From contig DATEDN010000066.1 in NCBI GenBank assembly GCA_035281645.1, positions 1 through 64,000 of the forward strand: DNA of 64,000 nucleotides, read 5' to 3'. This DNA comes from JACCTH01 sp035281645. Its GTDB lineage: Bacteria; Actinomycetota; Acidimicrobiia; Spongiisociales; ZC4RG35. The notes under the pieces are model-generated. The model searched no databases. It had not been told where the DNA came from and saw only the letters and a list, made by a program, of their open reading frames with translations. Each line of letters begins with the position of its first letter. Position 1 is the stretch's first letter. Positions 16,978 through 24,380 of this stretch are shown in pieces. The translations under genes were made by a program, and so were the position numbers.

Positions 16978-17380
16978 GATTCCTCCCCGAATAGATGAGT
17001 CCAAGCCCGGCGGCCACGACCGCCGCCGGCCACATGAAGCGGTTGAACCAAGGGACCAGCGTGTTCGCCAAGAACACCAAGCCCACTCCCACCAGGATCA
17101 GACCGGCCCAGAGCGATCCCTGAGTGCCGTGCCGGGCCATGACGGTCGTCCCAGTCATGTCGCCCGACTCGGTGGGAATGGCCAGCCACCCGACCAGGTA
17201 CAGAAGCAGACCGGATCCTCCACCGATGGCGAGGATCACGAATGCCAGCCGGAACCAGACCGGGTCTACCCCGAAATAGCGGCCGAGACCGCCACAGACG
17301 CCGGCGACGACCTTGTCGCTCTGGCTGCGGCGAAGCCGGGCGGGGGCTCGCTCCGCGGCCGGCGACGCGAGTTGAGTCAC
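16964..17380 (-). CDS. pspC: PspC-domain membrane protein
   Basis: The 138-residue protein opens with a PspC domain (LRRSQSDKVVAGVCGGLGRY, FGVDPVWFRLAFVILAIGGG, LLYLVGWLAIP), followed by two further membrane helices (LWAGLILVGVGLVFLANTLV, MWPAAVVAAGLGLI). PspC proteins act in phage-shock and envelope-stress signalling. GTG 17380 is set by GAAAGGAGAGACATA upstream; the longer frame to 17668 has no support. It heads the run toward 16145. Confidence 0.9.
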   Translation of the reverse strand: MTQLASPAAERAPARLRRSQSDKVVAGVCGGLGRYFGVDPVWFRLAFVILAIGGGSGLLLYLVGWLAIPTESGDMTGTTVMARHGTQGSLWAGLILVGVGLVFLANTLVPWFNRFMWPAAVVAAGLGLIYSGRNRANA

Positions 17381-17445
17381 TATGTCTCTCCTTTCATCGG
17401 CCAAGCGTCTGCCGGTTCTTCGTCTCCGACCATGGTCGAAAGTCC

Positions 17446-17958
17446 TTATCGCGAGGCCGAAGCCGCCTGCAGGGCCAGAGCGCGGCGGGCGCCGGGAAAG
17501 AACATCAATACCGCCATTAGTGCTCCCACCGCCGCCATGAGGGCCTGAATCCACATGGTCTCGGGCAACAACAGCAATTCGACTCCGATCCAAGTGACCT
17601 GAGTCATCCCGAGAATGACGGTGGCGGCCCATGACCAGTGTCGCCCCCCTCCCCAGCGCTGGAGCCACCGTGTACCAATCATTTCAAAACGCCAGGTCAT
17701 ACCCGCCAGCGTGAGCAAAGAACCGAGCCCGAACCAGATGGCGAGGACCAATCCCGGCACCAGCCAATCGTCGAGCAGGGGAACGCGCGCCATCCAGTCC
17801 GCAGGCATTCCGATCAAACCCCCGCTGGGATCGCCGATCATCGTTAATCCCCCGCCTAGGGCAGCCAATCCGAGGAAGGCCAGCAAGACCCTTACGGCAG
17901 TGAGGGCGGCGCTACGGCGCGGCGCCACAGGCGGATTTCCAACGTCGACCTTGAGCAA
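17446..17958 (-). CDS. Four-helix membrane protein of unknown function
   Basis: About 170 residues with four hydrophobic segments (VRVLLAFLGLAALGGGLTMI, WLVPGLVLAIWFGLGSLLTL, WSWAATVILGMTQVTWIGVE, MWIQALMAAVGALMAVLMFF). No family was recognised. TTG 17958 is supported by AGAAAGGAG five bases upstream. It lies 65 bp upstream of pspC on the same strand and may belong to that envelope group. Confidence 0.7.
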   Translation of the reverse strand: MLKVDVGNPPVAPRRSAALTAVRVLLAFLGLAALGGGLTMIGDPSGGLIGMPADWMARVPLLDDWLVPGLVLAIWFGLGSLLTLAGMTWRFEMIGTRWLQRWGGGRHWSWAATVILGMTQVTWIGVELLLLPETMWIQALMAAVGALMAVLMFFPGARRALALQAASASR

Positions 17959-18041
17959 CAGAACTCCTTTCTCCGCGCGAGCCAAGGTGATGCCGCCGGG
18001 GTGGGGCTAGAGGAGAACGTCCCTCCGTTCGGAGAGGAAGC

Positions 18042-18533
18042 TCAGACCCTCGATGACACGGATAGCGCGTCACCGGAGTCGTCATCCCCGACTGCGCCAA
18101 CCGCCTCGGCCAGACGGTTGAGAAAGTCTTTGACGCATGCCTCCGCCAGCCTGTGGAAGAGGGCGGCATCGAGCAGGCGACCGACGGCTCCGAAGGGGGG
18201 TCGATACCGCCCTTGGAGGGTGATCTGGGTCAGGTCCGCACCGATTCGTTCCACTACCAGGTCGGCTTCGAGCACCGGGAACAGGGCACCGATACCCGTG
18301 GCCTTCCACGAGATGGGAACAGTCGTCGCTCCTCCCCGCTGCCGGAGCTTTCCCACCGTCACCTCCACCTCTTTGGTGAGCGCCGGATAGCTGGGGTGGA
18401 TCCGGGTTCGGAGCTCATCCCATCCTTCGTAGGCCACCCGTCCCCAAGCGGTGAGCCGACCGGGGGCGTCGGTGAGATCGTGGACTACTGCCTCAAACGG
18501 TTTTTCGACGTGCACGAAGTAGTAGACGAACAC
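18042..18533 (-). CDS. SRPBCC-fold (START-like) protein, copy 1
   Basis: The 163-residue protein resembles START/polyketide-cyclase-like SRPBCC proteins: the opening FVYYFVHVEKPFEAVVHDLT, a middle GGATTVPISWKATGIGALFP, and a C-terminal long helix FHRLAEACVKDFLNRLAEAV lining the pocket. The ligand is unknown. The protein at 29677-30138 is a clear paralogue (MLVYYFGHVE, PIKWQATGAEALFPEM, PPFGGIGRLLDRALMHRLAE). It starts at GTG 18533, one base after the multicopper oxidase stop, so the two are co-transcribed. Confidence 0.82.
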   Translation of the reverse strand: MFVYYFVHVEKPFEAVVHDLTDAPGRLTAWGRVAYEGWDELRTRIHPSYPALTKEVEVTVGKLRQRGGATTVPISWKATGIGALFPVLEADLVVERIGADLTQITLQGRYRPPFGAVGRLLDAALFHRLAEACVKDFLNRLAEAVGAVGDDDSGDALSVSSRV

Positions 18534-18534
18534 T

Positions 18535-19863
18535 TCACGCCTCCACGATCACCGCGGTGACCATCCCAAACATTCCGGTTTCGGACTCGACGTGGTTGAG
18601 GATGTGGCAATGCCACACCCAGGTCCCGGGCTCGGTGGCGTGGACGAGAACGGAGAATCGCTCTCCTGGCGCTACGTTGAGTGTGTCGAGCCAATAGGGC
18701 TCGTCGAGAGGGAATCCATCTTTGGCAACCACGAGCTGGGGGAATCCATGGAGGTGCATGGGGTGGATTTGGAGGCCTTCGTTGTAGTAGTGGATCAGGA
18801 ACCACTCGTTCAGGCCCACGACGTAGGGGGCGGTCGCGGGGAAGGATTTGCCGTTGAGGGAGTAACCGATCACACCGGCATCGTTGAGGACCATGGGTAT
18901 CTCTGCGGACAACGCAAGCTCGCCGGGTATCTCGTGACCACCGATAGTGCGACCAAGCGGTAGCGGCAAGTCGCCGATGATCAAGGTACCGAACAGCCCG
19001 TTGGGGACCTGCAGCTGGGCATGGTGGTGGGCGTGATACATGGCAACCGCGGGACCTTCTGCGGTGAACTGGTACTCGAACGTTTCCCCGGGCTCGATCA
19101 GCGGTTGAGTGATAGGTGATACGCCATCCATGGCATTGCTGAGCTTGATCCCATGGAAATGAACATCGGTACCCATGGGAAGCTCGTTGGAGACCACCAC
19201 CGACACCCGGTCGCCATCATCGACTCTGATCGCGGGGCCGGGTGCCTGGCCGTTGTAGGTCCATGCCTCGACGAGTTTTCCAGGCTCTACCTCCCAAGGG
19301 GTGATGGCGACCGTGATCTCGAACTGCTTGGTCCCATCGCCAAGAATCGTCGGTTCGAGCAGCTGATTGCCGGTGCCGATGGTGGCCGACGGAAACTGGA
19401 AGATGCTTTGCACCATTGACGCGTCCATGGCCGCATAGTCAGGGGTGGTTCCATGTCCCGCGTGTTCGCCCTCCGATCCTACGGCGAGGTAGGCGCTCAT
19501 ACCGGCGGACTCATGTCCGGGAATGGTGCAAAACAGCCGATAAGAGCCCGCTGGAAGCTCACCCAGATCGAGGGCTGCGCTCTCTCCAGCACCGAGGTCA
19601 GGAGTGGCGTGTCCGTTCTCTAACCGGAGGTTGTGATCGACCGTCCCATTGTTGGTCACACGCAGGGAAACGGGCCCTACCGGGACGTTCAAATCACCGC
19701 TGATTGAGAACTCAGATAAAGAGACATCGACCATGCTGCGGCTGGTCTCGGCCGCTGCCGCTGGACCCCGGATGGCGACTACCAAAGTCGCAGCCATCGC
19801 AAGCACTCCAATTACACACAGAAAGATGATCAGGCGGTCGAAAACTTTGGACGAATCGTTCAT
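18535..19863 (-). CDS. Multicopper oxidase with fused N-terminal cupredoxin domain
   Basis: The 442-residue exported protein has one N-terminal hydrophobic helix, then a cupredoxin domain with a type 1 site (FCTIPGHESAGM) and two multicopper-oxidase domains with all four Cu-binding segments (HFHGI, YHAHHH, HPMHLHG, WHCHILNHVESETGM). It should oxidise a metal, phenol or other reductant outside the membrane and reduce O2; a nitrite-reductase role is less likely given the full trinuclear set. ATG 19863 follows CAGGGGAGCC. It diverges from the 20039 gene across candidate DevR boxes. Confidence 0.92.
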   Translation of the reverse strand: MNDSSKVFDRLIIFLCVIGVLAMAATLVVAIRGPAAAAETSRSMVDVSLSEFSISGDLNVPVGPVSLRVTNNGTVDHNLRLENGHATPDLGAGESAALDLGELPAGSYRLFCTIPGHESAGMSAYLAVGSEGEHAGHGTTPDYAAMDASMVQSIFQFPSATIGTGNQLLEPTILGDGTKQFEITVAITPWEVEPGKLVEAWTYNGQAPGPAIRVDDGDRVSVVVSNELPMGTDVHFHGIKLSNAMDGVSPITQPLIEPGETFEYQFTAEGPAVAMYHAHHHAQLQVPNGLFGTLIIGDLPLPLGRTIGGHEIPGELALSAEIPMVLNDAGVIGYSLNGKSFPATAPYVVGLNEWFLIHYYNEGLQIHPMHLHGFPQLVVAKDGFPLDEPYWLDTLNVAPGERFSVLVHATEPGTWVWHCHILNHVESETGMFGMVTAVIVEA

Positions 19864-19942
19864 GGCGGCTCCCCTGGCGTTGCGGACCCTCGCAATTTGC
19901 GCGCCGTGACCGAGGAGGGGTAGGGCCATTCGGCAGCTAACG

Positions 19943-19960
19943 AAGGGCTACTGGCCCCTT
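19943..19960. promoter_or_regulatory. Candidate DevR-like operator between multicopper oxidase and two-TM gene
   Basis: AAGGGCTACTGGCCCCTT has 5-bp outer half-sites (AAGGG/CCCTT) and one deviation from the GGGNC-N4-GNCCC core. TAGGGCCATTCGGCAGCT at 19921-19938 carries one good half-site beside it. Both lie in the divergent promoter region 19864-20038. This is the weakest of the operator calls. Confidence 0.35.
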
Positions 19961-20038
19961 GCTTGACTTATGAATCCCAAGACAAACTCGTGGGCCGGGC
20001 TGCCAAGGTGGTGTCCCCGACGTGGAGAAAGGACCCTG

Positions 20039-20452
20039 ATGAGAAGAACCGCCTCGATACTGTCGATCCTGATCGGTCTGGTATTGATTGTGGGTGGGGC
20101 AGCTACCTGGATAGTGGTGAGCCGCACACTCGGCGATCAGAAGATAACGGTCTCCGACGACGCGACCTGCTTGGCCGGTGACGAGGTCAACGGGCCTTTC
20201 AGCGCCTATTGCGAAGCCCAGATCATCGACCAGCACGCCCTGGACGCGACCGACGGGCTGCGCTATGCAGAACTCGAGCGCGATGATCCTCGCCGACAGG
20301 TTGCCCAGTCGGCGGCATTCCTCCAGGCCTCTCTATTCACGTCCGTGGTCGCCTTTGGCGTGGCCGGGATGGCGATCCTGATCGGCTTCTTGTTCATCCT
20401 GATCGGACTCGGGATTCGCGACGTCGGAGTCAGAACCGCCCGCCCGACATGA
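20039..20452 (+). CDS. Two-TM protein with extracytoplasmic domain, copy 1 (undescribed family)
   Basis: The 137-residue protein has an N-terminal helix (ILSILIGLVLIVGGAATWIV), an external domain of about 60 residues with two cysteines, and a C-terminal helix (VAFGVAGMAILIGFLFILIG). The external part contains AQIIDQHALDATDGLRYAEL, matched by AIIEHHQLDSTEGLRYSEM in the protein at 30315-30854, so the two define one family. Function is unknown. ATG 20039 follows GAGAAAGGACCCTG. Both copies sit by an SRPBCC protein and a candidate DevR operator. Confidence 0.82.
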   Translation: MRRTASILSILIGLVLIVGGAATWIVVSRTLGDQKITVSDDATCLAGDEVNGPFSAYCEAQIIDQHALDATDGLRYAELERDDPRRQVAQSAAFLQASLFTSVVAFGVAGMAILIGFLFILIGLGIRDVGVRTARPT

Positions 20453-20505
20453 GCTCCATGGTCGGACGGTGGGGAGAGGGAAGGCAGCGGGCTAACTCTC
20501 GATGC

Positions 20506-21441
20506 ATGATCGGGCGGCGCCGGGAGTTTCTCTCTGTGGGAACGACCGTTTTGGCTCTCGTAGCAGCGGCGTGCGGAGGAGCCGAGAGTTCGACGACCAC
20601 CGCCGCGCCGACTACGACCGGCTCAGCGGTGAGTACAACCACAATCCCCGCTCCGTCGACCACCGCGGCACCGCACACAACCACCACCGCGGCCGAATCC
20701 ACAGGATTGGCGGTTTACTTCCTGCTCGAACAACTCGAGGGAGAGGAGCCACCCGGACCGTTCCTGGTGCCGGTGCACCGAGAGGTCAATTTGTCGGGGA
20801 ATTCGGCCCAGCAGGCCCTCGAGGTCCTGCTGGCTGGGCCTGAGCCAGAGGAGGAAGCCGGCACCCCGTCGATTTCGACCGCAATCCCCGAGGGAACGCA
20901 AGGCCTGGGCGCCTCGGTAGAGGATGGGGTCGCCACGGTGAACCTGAGTGGTGAGTTCGACGACGGCGGAGGCAGTTTTGGCATGTTTGCCCGCCTCGCC
21001 CAGGTGGTCTACACCCTCACCCGGCTCCCGGAGATCGACTCGGTCGCATTCGAGATCGAGGGCGAGTCGGTGACCGTCTTCTCAGCGGAGGGGATGGAAC
21101 TCGACGGGCCCCAGCAGCGAGATGACTACTTCGACCTGTTGCCCCCCATTTTCGTCGATCGACCTGCCTGGGGCGAGCCGGTGAGCAGCCCAATCCAGGT
21201 CAGCGGCCTCAGCAATGTCTTCGAAGCGGTGTCTCAGGTCATGCTCACCGACGACGACGGGGAGCCACTTTTCGAAGATGTCGTCATGGCCACCTGCGGC
21301 ACTGGGTGCTGGGGGGAATGGTCGGTCGAGATCCCTTATGAAATGGACCGTGATCAGTTCGGTGCACTCATCGTGTGGGAGTTCTCAGCCAAGGACGGGA
21401 GCCGCATCCACATCCGGGAGTACCCGGTTCGTCTGGAGTGA
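20506..21441 (+). CDS. Lipoprotein with GerMN and Gmad2 domains
   Basis: A signal peptide ends at the lipobox LVAAAC, followed by a Thr/Pro-rich linker (about 45 residues). Then comes a GerMN domain (VPVHREVNLSGNSAQQALEV, LLAGPEPEEE, GVATVNLSGEFDDGG) and an Ig-like Gmad2 domain (PVSSPIQVSGLSNVFEAVSQ ... GEWSVEIPYEM). Such lipoproteins occur in non-sporulating actinobacteria and probably act at the cell envelope. ATG 20506 gives a standard signal peptide; ATG 20449, overlapping the previous stop, is the alternative. Confidence 0.85.
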   Translation: MIGRRREFLSVGTTVLALVAAACGGAESSTTTAAPTTTGSAVSTTTIPAPSTTAAPHTTTTAAESTGLAVYFLLEQLEGEEPPGPFLVPVHREVNLSGNSAQQALEVLLAGPEPEEEAGTPSISTAIPEGTQGLGASVEDGVATVNLSGEFDDGGGSFGMFARLAQVVYTLTRLPEIDSVAFEIEGESVTVFSAEGMELDGPQQRDDYFDLLPPIFVDRPAWGEPVSSPIQVSGLSNVFEAVSQVMLTDDDGEPLFEDVVMATCGTGCWGEWSVEIPYEMDRDQFGALIVWEFSAKDGSRIHIREYPVRLE

Positions 21442-21470
21442 GGCGGTCTGGGGCTGTTGAAGCAGAGCCG

Positions 21471-22142
21471 ATGCACATGACGTCGATTGCCGGGGGTCAC
21501 CGAGACAAAATTTCCGATACTGGCATTTACCTTTGGTGGCTGCCTCTTGGCGCCGGTGGTGTGGGGTTCGTGCGCTTTAACGGCCGGATTTACGAGATTT
21601 TCAAGGCCCGGAGCGAGAGAAGGAAGCCACTCAATCTCTACCACACGGCTCTGGAGGTTTGTCTGTCGAAGAACCGCTTCGTCGTGGAGAACGCCTGGCC
21701 AAGCCCCGATGCCAATCTTCACGCAAGAGGCGTGGTCCTCGAAGGGCCGGTTTTCAGTCACCGGCTGGCTCGGTTCCGGCCTTTCAGATACGAGGTGAGG
21801 TGCTGGTCGAGTGGAGTCATTTCAGACGCCGCGGAGGCTGTGGAGGTGCAACTCCTCAGCGAAGACGAAGGTCAGGCCCGCGACGTTATCGACCTGGTGG
21901 CCACGGTGCCGCCCCTGGTTTGGGGGAGAACAGATAAGAACTCGGGGGAGATGTGGAACTCGAATTCGGTGATTTCGTATCTGCTCACCCGAGCCGGAGT
22001 AGATGCCCGCGCCTTGCGCCCGCCAGAGGGCGGTCGGGCACCTGGTTGGAAGGCGGGCGTCTTGATCGCTCGGTCGCTTCAGTCCGAAGAGGTGGTCGAA
22101 ACAAAGCGGCCACGTGACGCCGCCTCCCGAGCAACTCCCTGA
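21471..22142 (+). CDS. Hypothetical protein, possibly permuted papain-like fold
   Basis: A 223-residue soluble protein starting MHMTSIAGGHRDKISDTGIY. Visible features are LPLGAGGVGFVRFNGRIYEI, a conserved-looking LYHTALEV, and GEMWNSNSVISYLL near the C-terminus. The order His early, polar NSNS late, recalls permuted papain-like proteins, but the usual cysteine is absent, so I make no functional call. It follows the GerMN lipoprotein by 29 bp on the same strand with no clear ribosome site. Confidence 0.6.
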   Translation: MHMTSIAGGHRDKISDTGIYLWWLPLGAGGVGFVRFNGRIYEIFKARSERRKPLNLYHTALEVCLSKNRFVVENAWPSPDANLHARGVVLEGPVFSHRLARFRPFRYEVRCWSSGVISDAAEAVEVQLLSEDEGQARDVIDLVATVPPLVWGRTDKNSGEMWNSNSVISYLLTRAGVDARALRPPEGGRAPGWKAGVLIARSLQSEEVVETKRPRDAASRATP

Positions 22143-22218
22143 GCCAGCGGCCAAGGTCGGCACCCGGGGCGACCTCCACGGGTGTGCAGTGCTCGTCGCT
22201 TTCGGATAGCGTTGCTGG

Positions 22219-22509
22219 ATGGAACGCGAACGGCGCAAACCGAGCTTCAGAACTCTTTGGCAGTTGCTCCTCGCCATTATCGGAGTGGTGGCCATAGTCC
22301 AAGAGCTCAGAAAACCAAAGGCGGAAAGAAAGTGGCACGGAAAGGTTTTCGACTTCGTACCCTACGACTTCCGAATGCCGACGGTCGAGCGGCTACAAAA
22401 CACATATTGGAACCCGGGAGGTCCAGTCATTTCGGGCAAGTTGTTCGGCGTCGGCTGGGCGCCGAACCTCGGGGCCATTAACAAACTGATTCGCAGCAAA
22501 ATGTCTTGA
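22219..22509 (+). CDS. DUF5808-like small membrane protein
   Basis: The 96-residue protein has one N-terminal helix (LWQLLLAIIGVVAIVQEL) and a C-terminal module YDFRMPTVERLQNTYWNPGG ... LFGVGWAPNLGAI. The YWNP and FG-GW-NLG pattern is that of DUF5808 proteins found in actinobacteria, of unknown role. An intrinsic terminator follows at 22558-22590. Confidence 0.68.
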   Translation: MERERRKPSFRTLWQLLLAIIGVVAIVQELRKPKAERKWHGKVFDFVPYDFRMPTVERLQNTYWNPGGPVISGKLFGVGWAPNLGAINKLIRSKMS

Positions 22510-22557
22510 GTCGAAAAATGTACGGCAGGTCGATTAGCCGAGGCCTTCGAGCGGCAA

Positions 22558-22590
22558 TTAAAAGGGCTCCCCTCAGGGGAGCCCTTTTAA
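22558..22590 (+). terminator. Intrinsic terminator
   Basis: TTAAAAGGGCTCCCC and GGGGAGCCCTTTTAA form a 15-bp perfect stem with loop TCA; A- and T-tracts on both sides allow bidirectional use. It separates the DUF5808 gene from the DevR-like operator and oxidase gene downstream. Confidence 0.9.
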
Positions 22591-22628
22591 CTGTCTCCAA
22601 AACCGTTTGGGCGGAACGGCCTTTCTCC

Positions 22629-22646
22629 TAGGGCCGGTCGGCCCTA
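22629..22646. promoter_or_regulatory. Candidate DevR-like operator, best dyad
   Basis: TAGGGCCG-GT-CGGCCCTA is a perfect 8-bp inverted repeat with a 2-bp centre (core GGGCC-GGTC-GGCCC). It sits 50 bp before the oxidase ATG at 22697, at the head of the oxidase-flavodoxin-USP-ATPase run. Confidence 0.62.
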
Positions 22647-22696
22647 GTGCTCAGCGAAATTTTCGGGACACTGGGCTCAAAGGAAAGGAAGAAGGC

Positions 22697-23221
22697 ATGA
22701 GTTTTGTACCGCCCACCGATCGTCGCGGGATGGTCGTGCTAACCAAGAAAGAATGTGAGGAGCTTCTCTCCAGCACGCCAATTGGCCGATTGGGCGTGAT
22801 CGCGGCGGGTGAGCCGATGATCTTTCCAGTGTTGTTTCGCTTCGTTGACGGGACCATAGTTTTCCGGACTGCGGCGGGCGAAAAGATGGATGCAGTATGG
22901 ATTGGAGCCGCGGTGAGTTTTGAGGCCGACGGCTGGAATGCCGCCCAACGCGGCGGCTGGAGTGTGATCGTCCGCGGTCGGGCGGAAACCGTTCACGACC
23001 CGGAAGAGACTCGAAAGCTGGAGGCAATAGGGCTCGAGGATTGGGTTCCCCGGCAGCAGCCGACAACGTGGGTTCGGCTTCAACCCACCGAGGTCAGCGG
23101 GAGAAGGATCCCGGAGCAGTACGAACAGATGTCCTACTGGTCTAGGGCCAGCACCCGACTGCAGACCAACCTCTCTGCAGACTCGCACTGGAGCCTGCTC
23201 GCCGGAAGCTTCCACGGTTGA
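22697..23221 (+). CDS. Pyridoxamine 5'-phosphate oxidase-family flavoprotein
   Basis: The 174-residue split-barrel protein shows LLSSTPIGRLGVIAAGEPMI FPVLFR early, the FRTAAGEKMDAV segment that binds FMN phosphate, and a WSVIVRGRAETV strand. Members reduce or oxidise small substrates with FMN, F420 or haem; the substrate is not evident. ATG 22697 follows AAAGGAAAGGAAGAAGGC and lies beyond the operator, unlike the frame open from 22607. It leads a same-strand run with flavodoxin, USP and P-type ATPase. Confidence 0.85.
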   Translation: MSFVPPTDRRGMVVLTKKECEELLSSTPIGRLGVIAAGEPMIFPVLFRFVDGTIVFRTAAGEKMDAVWIGAAVSFEADGWNAAQRGGWSVIVRGRAETVHDPEETRKLEAIGLEDWVPRQQPTTWVRLQPTEVSGRRIPEQYEQMSYWSRASTRLQTNLSADSHWSLLAGSFHG

Positions 23222-23302
23222 GCGGAGGGCATGGTCAAGCGCTTGCGAAGCCTCTAGTCAAATGAAAGCGGCTCTGGGTAGCCGAGCAGAAAGGGAAGAG
23301 AA

Positions 23303-23821
23303 ATGAAAGTCTTGGTAAGCGCCGCTTCCAAACACGGAGCGACCGACGAAATCGCCGACGCCATCGCCTCGGAGCTGAACAGCCGGGGCCTCGAGGTCAT
23401 CGTCCGAGAACCAGGACAGATTGACGGCATCGACGATTGCGACGCAATCGTGGTCGGAAGCGCCGTCTACGCCGGCCATTGGATGAAGCCCGCCATCGAG
23501 ATGACACAGCGGATCGCGGAGAGGCTGGCGAACAAACCCGTCTGGCTCTTTTCCAGTGGGCCGATTGGGAACCCGCCCAAGCCGACCGAGGATCCTGTGG
23601 AAGTACAGCAATTGATGGATCTGACCAAGGCGCGTGAGCACCGGCTTTTCGCAGGCAAGCTCGACAAAGCCCTGCTCAGCTTCCTCGAACGCGCCATCGT
23701 TGGCGCCCTCCGAGCCCCCTACGGTGACTTCCGCGATTGGGGGCAAATCCGGGATTGGGCGGCCGAGATCGCCATTTCTCTCCAGGAGACCGCTGCCGCC
23801 GGCTCGACCACTGAGCCGTAG
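23303..23821 (+). CDS. Flavodoxin-domain protein (HemG-like)
   Basis: The 172-residue protein has a flavodoxin fold: MKVLVSAASKHGATDEIADA for FMN phosphate, DCDAIVVGSAVYAGHWMKPA, and WLFSSGPIGNPPKP, which resembles menaquinone-dependent protoporphyrinogen oxidase HemG. Without haem genes nearby, a general electron-transfer role is as likely. The ribosome site AGAAAGGGAAGAGA is close to the ATG. It is second in the run starting at 22697. Confidence 0.86.
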   Translation: MKVLVSAASKHGATDEIADAIASELNSRGLEVIVREPGQIDGIDDCDAIVVGSAVYAGHWMKPAIEMTQRIAERLANKPVWLFSSGPIGNPPKPTEDPVEVQQLMDLTKAREHRLFAGKLDKALLSFLERAIVGALRAPYGDFRDWGQIRDWAAEIAISLQETAAAGSTTEP

Positions 23822-23859
23822 CGGCCCCATGAACTGAATCACGCAAAAGGAGGACCAAA

Positions 23860-24291
23860 GTGATCATCGTGGCCGGAGTGGACGATTCAGCCCATGCACA
23901 ACAAGTGCTGCGCCGGGCGATCGAGGAAGCCACAGCGAGGGACGCTGATCTGCACGTGGTTCATGTTGTGCAGAGTCCGATCTATTTCCACCTCCCAATG
24001 GAGGTAGCAGTTCCGATAGACGTCGCCGCGATTGAGGCCGCCCAACGCAAGGCCGTTTGGGGCTCGCTCGATCCGATCCTCAGGGAGGCTGATGTACCGG
24101 TCAAGGCTGTCGACCTGTCCGGGTATCCGCCGGACGTTCTCGTCGACTATGCGACGGAACATCAAGCAGCCCTACTGGTGATCGGCACGCGAGGCCGTGG
24201 CGAGTTCGCCTCCCTCGTGCTGGGAAGTACAAGCCACCGGGCGCTTCACATTGCGAAGTGCGACGTGCTCGTGGTGAAGCCTCTTAGTTAG
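23860..24291 (+). CDS. Universal stress protein, single domain
   Basis: The 143-residue UspA-fold protein begins IIVAGVDDSAHAQQVLRRAI and carries the ATP-binding motif GTRGRGEFASLVLGSTSHRA (G-2x-G-9x-G-S). GTG 23860 follows AAGGAGGACCAAA. USPs with this motif bind ATP and are prominent DosR targets in mycobacteria. It sits between the flavodoxin and the P-type ATPase genes. Confidence 0.92.
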   Translation: MIIVAGVDDSAHAQQVLRRAIEEATARDADLHVVHVVQSPIYFHLPMEVAVPIDVAAIEAAQRKAVWGSLDPILREADVPVKAVDLSGYPPDVLVDYATEHQAALLVIGTRGRGEFASLVLGSTSHRALHIAKCDVLVVKPLS

Positions 24292-24380
24292 GCCGTTGTC
24301 CGCTGCGACATACGGGCGTCGCTCCAGCCGACCATGCGGCTTTTGACCCGGCGGATGTCCTTGGTCATGCTCTTCCCGCC

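Noticed and set aside
24290..24380. AGGCCGTTGTCCGC before the P-type ATPase as a DevR box
   Set aside because: Too few matches to the half-sites; the ATPase is more simply explained as part of the run starting at 22697.
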